From the NCBI GenBank assembly GCA_964553505.1, contig CAZKKX010000152.1, positions 1 to 6,285 on the forward strand: a stretch of 6,285 nt of DNA. Direction: 5' to 3'. Positions 1 to 6,245 of this stretch are shown one piece after another. Within the stretch, counting starts at the first letter, position 1, and each line of letters opens with the position of its first letter. The position numbers and the translations under genes are program-made. Under the pieces are notes generated by a model. It was given only the letters and a program-made list of their open reading frames with translations. It ran no database searches and was not told the DNA's origin. The DNA is from JAENZQ01 sp964553505 (lineage in GTDB: Bacteria > Bacillota > Clostridia > Peptostreptococcales > JAAYPU01).

Positions 1-252
1 CTCCTTTTTTCTGGATCATCCAAAATATCGATTAGAGATTTAGATGCATTAAATAATAAAGAAAAGAAAAAAATTGATTTTGAGAAGATTGATATTGGGA
101 CTGGAATGAGCCTTGAAAAAATGATGGATAATTACGAAAAAAAGATTTTAGAAGAATATAAAGAAGTTTATAAAAGTTCAAGAAAGATAGCGGAAGCATT
201 AAAGATTGATCAGTCTACGGTGTCAAGGAAAATGAAAAAACATAAAATATAA
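1..252 (+). CDS. Sigma-54-dependent transcriptional activator, C-terminal fragment (TyrR-type HTH)
   Basis: Open from the left edge in frame 1 to TAA at 250-252; 83 codons are visible and the 5' part, including any sensor and AAA+ domain, lies outside the window. The end of the protein (visible residues ~57-81, YKSSRKIAEALKIDQSTVSR) is a helix-turn-helix closely resembling the C-terminal HTH of TyrR (TyrR has a similar STRKLA...GVSHTAI pattern). It is preceded by the helical MSLEKMMDNYEKKILEEY linker typical of clostridial sigma-54 activators. In this family the AAA+ domain remodels sigma-54 RNA polymerase using ATP, and the HTH binds upstream sites. The sigma-54 assignment is inferred from the HTH type and from the near-consensus sigma-54 promoter 136 bases downstream, because the AAA+ motifs themselves are not visible. 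It probably controls the operon that starts at 502. What it senses cannot be read here. Confidence 0.8.
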   Translation, partial: LLFSGSSKISIRDLDALNNKEKKKIDFEKIDIGTGMSLEKMMDNYEKKILEEYKEVYKSSRKIAEALKIDQSTVSRKMKKHKI

Positions 253-299
253 TGCATTATTGCATATTGTTTGCGATTTTGCATTGTTTAAAACATTGC
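252..299. promoter_or_regulatory. Candidate upstream activator binding sites (palindromes)
   Basis: Two dyads sit directly behind, and overlap, the stop of the activator gene. The stronger is GCATTGTTT-A-AAACATTGC at 281-299: 9-base arms around a single central base, with one mismatched pair (284/296). The second is ATGCA-TTAT-TGCAT at 252-265. Further TTGC words occur at 260, 271, 279 and 296. The main dyad is centred at 290, about 125 bases upstream of the predicted sigma-54 transcription start (~415), within the usual range for enhancer-like sites of sigma-54 activators. That the upstream-encoded TyrR-type protein binds here is an inference. Confidence 0.5.
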
Positions 300-305
300 T
301 TTAAG

Positions 306-362
306 AACAACTCATTGGAATCGGTGCAAAACTGCACCGGTTTTAATAGGAGTTGTTTTTTT
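306..362 (+). terminator. Intrinsic terminator after the activator gene
   Basis: An inner stem pairs 319-328 with 333-342 (CGGTGCA / TGCACCG core, AAAC loop, one G-U pair). An outer stem pairs AACAACTC at 306-313 with GAGTTGTT at 350-357. A run of seven T follows at 356-362. This is a clear Rho-independent terminator for the activator gene. It lies between the putative activator sites and the sigma-54 promoter, so it would insulate the downstream operon from read-through. Confidence 0.85.
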
Positions 363-387
363 GTTCTCTAAATTTCAACGATTTGAC

Positions 388-404
388 TTGGTATGATAAT
401 TGCT
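388..404 (+). promoter_or_regulatory. Sigma-54 (RpoN) -24/-12 promoter
   Basis: TTGGTATGATAATTGCT matches the sigma-54 consensus YTGGCACGRNNNTTGCW at all specified positions except the two C residues of CAC, which are T here. The invariant GG (390-391) and GC (402-403) have the required 12-base spacing. Transcription would start near 415, leaving a leader of about 87 bases before the TTG start at 502. No clear structure was seen in that leader. The partial activator gene immediately upstream supports the assignment. Confidence 0.85.
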
Positions 405-501
405 GATATGAAAGGCAGATGCATCATTTTACTGAAATAGAATCGTTTTATAATCTTCAATTGAAGGAAGTCGAGTATAACAGAAAAAGGAGATGAGTTT
501 T

Positions 502-729
502 TTGGGAAAGTATAAAGGCGGTGTTTTTGTATTGCCACGGAAGAAAAAAGAAATAATTGTTTTTTTTATGATGTTGGCAGTGATTTTATTCGGTACTTAT
601 TTAGTTGTACATTTTTTTAATAACCCAATGTTGGTATTGGGAATGCCTTCCATTATGTTCTATTCAATATTAACGTCAGTTTCCGTAATCGTTGTTTTGG
701 CTATTGCTGACAGATGGGGGGTGCACTAA
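502..729 (+). CDS. Small two-helix membrane protein, probable symporter partner subunit
   Basis: The protein is 75 residues from TTG at 502. A basic N-terminus (KYKGG...PRKKKE) is followed by a first hydrophobic segment (IIVFF...LVVHFF, about residues 18-39) and a second (VLGMPSIMF...VVLAIAD, about residues 45-69). TTG 502 is preferred because the AAAGGAG box (486-492) ends 9 bases before it. The in-frame ATG at 493 touches that box with no spacer; it would give 78 residues. Small two-helix proteins of this layout (for example the DUF3311 type, B. subtilis YhjC) are commonly encoded just upstream of sodium:solute symporters. Here the next gene, 3 bases after the stop, starts as such a symporter. 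A partner role is inferred. Because that symporter is broken in this window, this subunit may be orphaned. It is the first gene of the sigma-54 operon. Confidence 0.75.
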   Translation: MGKYKGGVFVLPRKKKEIIVFFMMLAVILFGTYLVVHFFNNPMLVLGMPSIMFYSILTSVSVIVVLAIADRWGVH

Positions 730-732
730 ACT

Positions 733-858
733 ATGGCAAACTGGATACTTCCTTTTTGTATCACGATCACTTATACAATTGTAACAGTTTTTCTAGGGCT
801 TTCTGCTAAAGGCAAGATGGATATGAAAAAGGTTGAAAATTGGTCTGTAAGCGGAAAC
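733..858 (+). pseudogene. Sodium:solute symporter (SSS family), N-terminal remnant only
   Basis: ATG at 733 follows a GGGGGGTG box (716-723). The first ~41 codons read MANWILPFCITITYTIVTVF...ENWSVSG, which is the typical start of an SSS-family transporter: a first membrane helix, a short loop, then the ENWSVSG motif before helix 2. Members are normally about 450-500 residues with 12-13 helices. After G41 (codon 853-855) the sequence stops resembling a transporter and turns into a different gene in another frame. The reading frame closes at TAG 982-984 after 83 codons, of which about 42 are out-of-frame nonsense. As read, this cannot make a transporter. The intact ancestor would probably have imported the substrate of the downstream hydrolases. 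The exact right boundary is uncertain by about 10 bases. Confidence 0.75.
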
Positions 859-1451
859 ATCATACGGCACCAATCTATATCCATAAAAAAGCTTTTGATG
901 AATTTTATGGTGCAGATAAAAACGGAAAACCTGACAAAAACCTTACTACAGGTATTTCGTGGATTGCCGAACAAAAAACTATAGAAGACAGACTAATTTA
1001 TACAAAGGGACCTGTATGGATAAGTGAAAATATTGTAATTGCAGCTACTTTACCCAATCATAGGAATAATGATTCAACAGATGCTTTCTATATAAAAAAT
1101 CATGATGGCATCTATTCTCTGGATTTCATGGACCATGAGCAATTCCTTGCTGTAGAAGAAAAAGGAAATATATATGTTTTTTCCGGATGCAGTCATAAAG
1201 GCATATTAGAAGTGATCGACTATACCAAGATCCTTTTCCCGGACAAGAAACTCAGGTTACTGGTCGCAGGTATGCATCTGTTTTTATGTAATTCTTCTGA
1301 AAGAAAGAGAATCATTCAAAAAATTTCTGAAAGCGAATTAGAAGCAGTTGTTCCTCTACACTGTACAGGGTTAGACGCAATATATGAGATGAAAGAATGT
1401 ATGGGGGACAGATGCATTATTCTAAGTGGGGGAGATCAGATAGAGATCTGA
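856..1451 (+). pseudogene. Metallo-beta-lactamase-fold protein, C-terminal remnant
   Basis: About 198 codons remain, in the frame ending at TGA 1449-1451. Recognisable parts are the HHTAPIYIHKKAFDEFYG stretch near the break, FSGCSHKGILEVID (~1180-1221), VAGMHLF (~1264-1284) and VVPLHCTGLDA (~1348-1380). These fit the COG1237-type MBL-fold family, annotated as 7,8-dihydropterin-6-methyl-4-(beta-D-ribofuranosyl)-aminobenzene-5'-phosphate synthase-like. Family members are about 270-290 residues. The missing N-terminus carries the HxHxDH metal motif, so the remnant would be inactive. The frame can be extended to a TTG at 840, but that lies within symporter sequence and has no ribosome binding site. 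The reading frame has no internal stop, so the break is recent or artefactual. The true substrate of such proteins is usually unknown. Confidence 0.75.
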
Positions 1452-1539
1452 GATAGTCCTTACGGATCGTTGTAACTTTAATTAAATTGCTTAACAAAAT
1501 TAGCAGTCTTAAGAGCGCACAAAGAAAGGGTAAAAACAG

Positions 1540-3186
1540 ATGGCTAAGATAAATATGAAAGAAGAAATAAATCCGTTTGCTGATATACTATTTACAAATG
1601 GTAAGGTAATAACAGTGAATCCTGTTGATGAAATAGTAGAATGTGTTGCTGTAAAAGGCAATAGAATAATGTTTAGTGGGAAGTTGGAAGATGCAAAAAA
1701 TATAATAGGATCGGAGACAAAGGCAATTGATTTAAATGGAAGAACTTTAATGCCTGGCTTTATAGACAGTCATATGCATTTTCAAGTAATGGGGATGTTA
1801 ATGGGCCCAATCATCAATGTAAGTTATCAGTATGCCAAGTCTATCTGTGATATTCAGCAATTGATTCGGAAAAAGGCGAAAGAAAAGAAGCCAGGGGAAT
1901 GGATCGTATGTGCCGGATACGACAATAATAAGTTGAAAGAAAGAAGGCATCCAACAATTAAGGAATTGGACGAGGCAGCGCCGGACAATCCTATACGTGT
2001 TGGAAGATGTGACGGTCATATGGGCGTATGTAATTCATTAGCTCTAAAAATAAGTGAAATAACTAGAGAAACGAAACCTGAAGAAGAGGTGATTGTTGAA
2101 AACGGCAAATTGACAGGGCTTTTAAAAGAACGTACTTTTATGAATGTTGCCAAACATTTTGATTTTACAGAAGAGGATATCATCAGTGCCCTGAGACTTA
2201 GTAATGATTTGATGCTTAGAAATGGCATTACTACTATCCATGATGCAGGTCTTGAAGGACCGGGAGGAATGCGGTTTGTAGAAAAAGCAAGCAGAAACAG
2301 AGACATTAAAGTAAGACTTAATGTAATGATTTCTGACTTGTCAGGAACAGAAAATAATGCGGAGTTGCTGGGATCTTTTGTTAGAGCAGGCATCACTACA
2401 GGTTTTGGAAACGAATACTTTTCAGTTGGACCGTTTAAAATCATAACTGATGGAAGCAGCAGCGGACCAACATGTGTAATGAAAGAGCCATTCAGTCATG
2501 ACCCTGATGCTGAAGGATTCCTCTTATGTACCCCTGAAAGGGCAAAGAAAATATTGACGAAGGCACATATAGCCGGTAATCAAATTACCGGACATGCGCA
2601 AGGAGATTATTGCATTGAGTTTCTTATTGATATCATTGAATCGATCATGATTGAATATCCAAGAAAGGATAGCAGACCCCGAATTGAACATGCAGGAATG
2701 ATGAACCCTGATTTGATACAGCGTATGAAGAAAAATGGCATTATTCCTACACCAAATCCAGGCTTTATCGAACTGAACGGCAGTGACTACAATCGCTATT
2801 ATGGAGAACGTACAGAGTATATATATCCTTTAAAATCATATCTTGATGAAGGCATTGTTGCAGCCATTGGCTCTGATGCACCAGTTAATCAAGTTAATCC
2901 AATGCTTGCTTTATATGGTGCGGTGACAAGAAAAGACAGTAAAACTGGAGAATTAGTTGGTGAAGGACAGCGAATAGGTATTTTGGATGCAATTCGAATG
3001 TATACCTATAACGGAGCATATGTAAGTTTTGAAGAGAATAAAAAGGGCAGTATTGAAGTAGGCAAATCAGCTGATTTAGTAGTGCTTTCTAAAGATATTT
3101 TGTCTGTCGAATCAGAAGAAATCAAGAATACTGTAGTAGATCTCACTATGATAGACGGCGAAATCGTTTATCAAAGAAATACATAG
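1540..3186 (+). CDS. Amidohydrolase, YtcJ-like (amidohydrolase family 3)
   Basis: The protein has 548 residues, a full length for this family of metal-dependent hydrolases, which cleave amide or related bonds in a TIM barrel. An N-terminal beta-sandwich strand set (ADILFTNGKVITVN, residues 14-27) leads to PGFIDSHMH (72-80) with the metal ligands H78 and H80. Next come GHMGVCNS (159-166), FKIITDG with K300 and D304, GHAQGD with H352, RIEHAG with H384, and GSDAPV with the catalytic D446. The C-terminus closes the sandwich (GSIEVGKSADLVVLSKD, 503-519). All expected active-site residues are present. There is no signal peptide, so it is probably cytosolic. AAAGGG at 1525-1530 supports ATG 1540. 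The gap of 88 bases to the MBL remnant has no evident terminator, so it fits the same sigma-54 transcript. The substrate cannot be told from the sequence; YtcJ relatives are mostly uncharacterised. Confidence 0.9.
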   Translation: MAKINMKEEINPFADILFTNGKVITVNPVDEIVECVAVKGNRIMFSGKLEDAKNIIGSETKAIDLNGRTLMPGFIDSHMHFQVMGMLMGPIINVSYQYAKSICDIQQLIRKKAKEKKPGEWIVCAGYDNNKLKERRHPTIKELDEAAPDNPIRVGRCDGHMGVCNSLALKISEITRETKPEEEVIVENGKLTGLLKERTFMNVAKHFDFTEEDIISALRLSNDLMLRNGITTIHDAGLEGPGGMRFVEKASRNRDIKVRLNVMISDLSGTENNAELLGSFVRAGITTGFGNEYFSVGPFKIITDGSSSGPTCVMKEPFSHDPDAEGFLLCTPERAKKILTKAHIAGNQITGHAQGDYCIEFLIDIIESIMIEYPRKDSRPRIEHAGMMNPDLIQRMKKNGIIPTPNPGFIELNGSDYNRYYGERTEYIYPLKSYLDEGIVAAIGSDAPVNQVNPMLALYGAVTRKDSKTGELVGEGQRIGILDAIRMYTYNGAYVSFEENKKGSIEVGKSADLVVLSKDILSVESEEIKNTVVDLTMIDGEIVYQRNT

Positions 3187-3283
3187 TGACAACAACAGCA
3201 ATGAACTGTTAATTACATGTTTACCTCTCATAATCGGGCAAAGAAAGGCAGGATTAAATTATTTCATTCTTATAAAATATGGC

Positions 3284-3300
3284 TGTAAATATGATTTACA
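3284..3300. promoter_or_regulatory. Perfect palindrome resembling a TyrR-type operator
   Basis: TGTAAAT-ATG-ATTTACA has 7-base arms with no mismatch. The half-sites equal those of the E. coli TyrR box (TGTAAA-N6-TTTACA), but the spacer is five bases instead of six. It ends 27 bases before the acylase start and just before its ribosome binding site, a position suited to a local operator. Binding by the TyrR-type activator encoded at 1-252 is an inference. In RNA it could also form a small AT-rich hairpin. Confidence 0.4.
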
Positions 3301-3327
3301 AATAAATAGGAAAGGGAAAGTTTTAGA

Positions 3328-4464
3328 ATGAAATCAACAAAAGCATATTATTTAAATCATTCAGGCTCAAATTATGAAATTGGTAAAAAACTTGGAAAGT
3401 GGATTTTAGATAATCCGGAAGTAAGAAAGAGGTTGGTAGTTCCGCCAGGCTTATTTGTTCCAAGAAATAAGAAAACCATCGATGAAATGTTTGAGATGTT
3501 TGACCAATATTGTCCAGGAATCAATGAAGAGATAAAAGGGTTTGCCGATTCAGTAGGTGTTGATCAATCCCAGGTTATATTTTATTTCATAAGCTTCTTT
3601 GTAAGCGGATGTAACGTTATGGCTTTAAGACCTGAAAAAAACCAGGAAGGACATACTGTTTTGGCCTACACATACGATTTCACAGACATATTGGAAGAGA
3701 TGTGTATTGCGACTACTCATGTAACTGGAAAATATCTTCATACCGGGTCGCAATGCAACATATTTGGTCGAGCCAACGGCATTAATGAACATGGGTTAGC
3801 AATGTGCCAATCTTCTAATGGATTGCCTGTAACCAATATCGAAGCCGGATTAGATCCGGTTATCACCGGCTTGAATTTTTGGTGTGTTATACGAGCTTTG
3901 CTTGAAAACTGCAAAAACATATCTGAGGCACTCGATTATCTTGAGAATATGCCAATTGCATATAATATGAATTTAATGATGGCAGATACTTCAGGCGACA
4001 TTGTACTGTTTGAGAATCTTTATGGATTTAAAGCGCATAAGATCGTAAAAGCATCAGACTCAGAAGGGTTCCTTTGTGCCTGCAATCATGCCGTATTGCC
4101 TGAAATGTTAGAACGAGAAAAGAGCCGCTGGAAAAGTTCGGTCCAGCGCCATAGAACTATCAAGGACACCTTTTTATCTAAACCTAAGATATCAAAGAAG
4201 GATCTTAAGGATTTAATATCGACCAGTTATCCTGATGGACTTTGTACACATTTTTATGATATACAGAATATGTTTGGAATGCTATACGGCGGGATCATTG
4301 ATGTCAATGATAAAACAATAAATATCACATTTGGTACACCTCAGCATAATCCATGGAGAGAATTTGAGGTAGGCGTTCAGGATAAAGATCAGGCTTTTAA
4401 AGTTTCATTGCCTTATGAACAGCCCCCCAAAGATTTTTATGAGATGACAGAAGAGATAGTCTAA
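3328..4464 (+). CDS. C45 / acyl-CoA:6-APA acyltransferase-family (Ntn) acylase
   Basis: The protein has 378 residues. This family of N-terminal-nucleophile hydrolases cuts or transfers acyl groups on amides, as in the fungal isopenicillin N acyltransferase. Visible features are an N-terminal helical propeptide region (GSNYEIGKKLGKWI, 13-26; GFADSVGVDQSQV, 71-83), then SGC with C95, the likely autoprocessing cleavage site and nucleophile. These are followed by GHTVLAYTYDF (108-118), the GRANGINEHGLAM motif (147-159), a MMADTSGDIVLFE strand pair (217-229), CNHAV (252-256) and a C-terminal IDVNDKTINITFGTP repeat (324-338). There is no signal peptide. AAAGGG at 3311-3316 serves ATG 3328. It lies 141 bases after the amidohydrolase with no terminator between, so co-transcription is likely. 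An acylated or amide-linked metabolite is the plausible substrate; the exact one is unknown. Assignment of C95 is by family pattern. Confidence 0.85.
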   Translation: MKSTKAYYLNHSGSNYEIGKKLGKWILDNPEVRKRLVVPPGLFVPRNKKTIDEMFEMFDQYCPGINEEIKGFADSVGVDQSQVIFYFISFFVSGCNVMALRPEKNQEGHTVLAYTYDFTDILEEMCIATTHVTGKYLHTGSQCNIFGRANGINEHGLAMCQSSNGLPVTNIEAGLDPVITGLNFWCVIRALLENCKNISEALDYLENMPIAYNMNLMMADTSGDIVLFENLYGFKAHKIVKASDSEGFLCACNHAVLPEMLEREKSRWKSSVQRHRTIKDTFLSKPKISKKDLKDLISTSYPDGLCTHFYDIQNMFGMLYGGIIDVNDKTINITFGTPQHNPWREFEVGVQDKDQAFKVSLPYEQPPKDFYEMTEEIV

Positions 4465-4481
4465 ATATTCTTTAACTTACT

Positions 4482-4518
4482 AAAGCCTTATCGTCTTATT
4501 AAGGGATGATAAGGCTTT
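4482..4518 (+). terminator. Hairpin at the end of the operon (no T-run)
   Basis: AAAGCCTTATC at 4482-4492 pairs perfectly with GATAAGGCTTT at 4508-4518, giving an 11-bp stem with a 15-base loop, 18 bases after the acylase stop. No T-run follows on either strand (GGCTAAAACTG comes next), so it is not a standard intrinsic terminator. It may be a weak or factor-dependent terminator, or a 3'-end stabilising structure. Confidence 0.5.
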
Positions 4519-4629
4519 GGCTAAAACTGACAAATATTCAGAGGTATATTAACTAAATTCATCTATTGAAATATATCAGAAAGATGGATATTATTGATTT
4601 GAATCAAAGATAGAGATATTTTGGTTTGG

Positions 4630-4658
4630 TGGAACTGTTCAACATGTAATTATATAAT
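4630..4658 (+). promoter_or_regulatory. Probable promoter of the sigma-factor gene
   Basis: A perfect -10 box TATAAT (4653-4658) lies 22 bases before the TTG start. The -35 hexamer at the ideal 17-base spacing is TGGAAC (4630-4635), a poor housekeeping match, but it contains GGAAC, the usual -35 core of ECF sigma factors. No ECF-type -10 was recognised at the matching distance. Transcription by the housekeeping sigma is therefore most likely; autoregulation is only a possibility. Confidence 0.4.
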
Positions 4659-4679
4659 ATATAAAATGAGGTGGTTATA

Positions 4680-5237
4680 TTGAATAAATGCGTGGAAGAA
4701 ATCTGGGAAGAGTTCAGCAGACCTTTAAAAAATTTTGTTCAAAAACGTGTTAAAAACACTCAGGATGCAGAAGATATATTTCAAGACATATTTTGTAAAA
4801 TTGCTGAAAACATTGAACAAATTAATGAAGCAGACAAACTACATGCATGGATATATAAAATCGCCAGAAACAGTATTATAGATTATTACCGAACATCTAA
4901 TAATGGTGGTTGCATGGGAGCACTGAAGGAAAATTCAATAGGTGAATCTCAGGATGAGACAAATGCAAATGTTGAAATTTCACAATGTTTAAAAGAAATG
5001 ATTCGTTTTTTACCCGAGAAATACAAACAAGCAATCATTTTGACCGAATTTCACAATATGACTCAGAAGGAAGCTGCAAAAGAACTTGGGCTGTCTGAAT
5101 CCGGTGCAAAGTCCAGAGTTCAAAGAGCGCGTATAAAATTGAAAGAAATGTTGTTAGCATGCTGTAGTTTAGAAGTAGATCATTTTGGAAATGTCATAGA
5201 GTATGAACATAAATGTACCGACTGTAAGTTTTGTTAA
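4680..5237 (+). CDS. sigZ: SigZ-like RNA polymerase sigma factor (ECF type)
   Basis: The protein has 185 residues from TTG at 4680, chosen because AGGTGG (4669-4674) sits 5 bases upstream; the in-frame GTG at 4671 lies inside that box and would give 188. Region 2 (about residues 9-72) contains DAEDIFQDIFCKI and HAWIYKIARNSIIDYYR, for core binding and -10 recognition. Region 4 (about 108-157) contains LPEKYKQAIILTEFHNMTQK and an HTH (EAAKELGLSESGAKSRVQRAR) for -35 recognition. No region 3 is seen between them, as in ECF factors. The sequence resembles B. subtilis SigZ. The C-terminal tail is cysteine-rich: CC at 161-162 and CTDCKFC (CxxCxxC) at 179-185. Such a tail could bind a metal or arsenite, which is speculation encouraged by the neighbouring arsM. 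No anti-sigma gene is visible alongside. Its target promoters are unknown. Confidence 0.8.
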   Translation: MNKCVEEIWEEFSRPLKNFVQKRVKNTQDAEDIFQDIFCKIAENIEQINEADKLHAWIYKIARNSIIDYYRTSNNGGCMGALKENSIGESQDETNANVEISQCLKEMIRFLPEKYKQAIILTEFHNMTQKEAAKELGLSESGAKSRVQRARIKLKEMLLACCSLEVDHFGNVIEYEHKCTDCKFC

Positions 5238-5266
5238 AAAAGGCGCAAAATGATGCGTCTTTTTTT
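5236..5266 (+). terminator. Intrinsic terminator between sigma factor and arsM
   Basis: AAAAAAGGCGCA (5236-5247) pairs with TGCGTCTTTTTT (5254-5265) around a six-base loop, with one G-U pair, and the stem runs into a run of seven T (5260-5266). It overlaps the sigma-factor stop codon. It should end or attenuate transcription from the sigma gene, so arsM may have its own promoter in 5267-5310. I found no convincing -35/-10 pair there. The A-run also makes it a possible terminator on the opposite strand. Confidence 0.75.
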
Positions 5267-5324
5267 ACTGAGGTTCGTCTTAATAAGTATTAAATGAAAA
5301 TATAACAGTTGGGAGAGTGATCTA

Positions 5325-6131
5325 ATGAAAGATAAAGAGAAAATCAGGAGTTTTATACGAGAGAACTATGCAGATGTTGCATCGAAAAATAATAATTCCA
5401 AAGAGGACTGCTGCAGTGGCAGTTGTTGCTGCGGCGGCCATTGTGATAGCGATGCATTTGAAAAGATAGGTTATTCAAAGGAGGACATTTTAAGTGCACC
5501 GTCTGAAGCAAACCTCGGATTAGGATGCGGAAATCCAATTGTAATAGCGGCTTTAAAAGAAGGAGAAACAGTTCTTGACCTTGGCAGTGGAGGCGGTTTT
5601 GACTGTTTTATCGTCAGGAGTAAAGTTGGGGATAAGGGATATGTTATTGGGGTGGATATGACACCGGAAATGATAAAGCTCTCCAGAGAAAACTTAGAAA
5701 AAACCGGATATGGAAATGTAGAATTCAGGTTGGGAGAGATTGAACATTTACCTGTAGCAGATGAATCGGTTGATGTCATTATATCAAACTGTGTTATTAA
5801 TCTTTCACTTGATAAACAACAAGTATTTAAAGAAGCTTTCAGAGTATTAAAAGCAGGTGGGCGGATATCAGTTTCTGATGTAGTTGCAACGAAAAGAGCT
5901 CCTGAAGAAATAAGGAACGACATTAAACTGATTGCAGGCTGCATTGGCGGGGCCGAATATGTTGAAGACTTAAGAAATATATTGCTGAATGCAGGATTTA
6001 CAGACATTCGCTTTACACAAAAAGACAACAGTAAGGAGATTATCAAGTCATGGTTTCCGGATAAAAATATTGAAGGATATGTTGCTTCATATATGATAGA
6101 GGCTGTAAAAGGAAAATTTATCTGCATCTAA
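5325..6131 (+). CDS. arsM: Arsenite S-adenosylmethionine methyltransferase
   Basis: The protein has 268 residues, usual for bacterial ArsM, which transfers methyl groups from S-adenosylmethionine to As(III), giving methylated and partly volatile arsenicals in the cytosol. A Rossmann fold is evident: motif I VLDLGSGGGFD (83-93), GVDMTPEMI (109-117) for the SAM ribose, and ISNCVINLS (153-161). The three cysteines expected for As(III) binding and catalysis are present as C68 (GLGCGNP), C156 (SNCVINL) and C206 (AGCIGGA). An N-terminal cluster, C29 C30 C34 C35 C36 C40 (CCSGSCCCGGHC), adds possible arsenic or metal binding. GGGAG (5311-5315) precedes ATG 5325. It follows the SigZ-like gene but is separated from it by a terminator. 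No arsR, arsB or acr3 is visible, so whether it responds to arsenic cannot be judged here. Confidence 0.93.
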   Translation: MKDKEKIRSFIRENYADVASKNNNSKEDCCSGSCCCGGHCDSDAFEKIGYSKEDILSAPSEANLGLGCGNPIVIAALKEGETVLDLGSGGGFDCFIVRSKVGDKGYVIGVDMTPEMIKLSRENLEKTGYGNVEFRLGEIEHLPVADESVDVIISNCVINLSLDKQQVFKEAFRVLKAGGRISVSDVVATKRAPEEIRNDIKLIAGCIGGAEYVEDLRNILLNAGFTDIRFTQKDNSKEIIKSWFPDKNIEGYVASYMIEAVKGKFICI

Positions 6132-6177
6132 TTATCATAGTGTAAAATAATTGTCGGAGATTTTTTCAAAAAAAGTA

Positions 6178-6245
6178 AAAGAGACAAAACTTCTTTGGTA
6201 AAACAAGGTTGTCTAAAACCAAACCAAGGAAGGAGATGTCTCTTT
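6178..6245 (+). promoter_or_regulatory. Long leader hairpin masking a ribosome binding site
   Basis: AAAGAGACA (6178-6186) pairs perfectly with TGTCTCTTT (6237-6245). Inside it CTTCTTTGGT (6190-6199) pairs with ACCAAGGAAG (6223-6232) with one G-U pair, and GGTT (6207-6210) can pair with AACC (6217-6220). The ribosome binding site GGAAGGAGA (6228-6236) and two bases of the TTG start (6244-6246) are in the 3' arm. In an RNA read through this region, translation of the next gene would be blocked. The arsM-to-hairpin stretch (6132-6177) holds only AT-rich sequence without a clear terminator. Confidence 0.55.

Noticed and set aside
771..974. Minus-strand frame across the symporter/MBL junction
   Set aside because: It is antisense to two recognisable gene remnants and has no known features.
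733..984. An 83-residue protein as a real small gene
   Set aside because: Only the first ~41 residues make sense as a transporter; the rest is MBL-gene sequence read in the wrong frame.
840..1451. Open frame of 203 codons from a TTG at 840 as an intact MBL gene
   Set aside because: The start lies in symporter sequence, has no ribosome binding site, and the protein lacks the N-terminal metal-binding part; treated as a remnant.
1798..2444. Two overlapping minus-strand frames opposite the amidohydrolase (1798-2019, 2016-2444)
   Set aside because: They are antisense shadows of a strongly conserved gene and have no recognisable product.
3738..3920. Short minus-strand frame opposite the acylase
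   Set aside because: It is sixty codons, antisense to a conserved region, with no supporting features.
4517..4535. Second sigma-54 promoter at TTGGCTAAAACTGAC
   Set aside because: The GG is present, but the GC required 12 bases later is missing.
5267..5310. A sigma-factor-dependent promoter for arsM (TTCGTCTTAA near 5274)
   Set aside because: A CGTC-like -10 word is present, but no GGAAC-type -35 is found at the proper distance.
5471..6127. Minus-strand open frame of 218 codons opposite arsM
   Set aside because: It is fully antisense to a well-supported gene, and its protein shows no family features and reads as a codon-bias shadow.
6178..6245. Inverted repeat as the terminal repeat of an insertion sequence
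   Set aside because: The two arms are only ~50 bases apart and enclose the ribosome binding site of the next gene, so an RNA hairpin explains them better; no matching far end is in the window.
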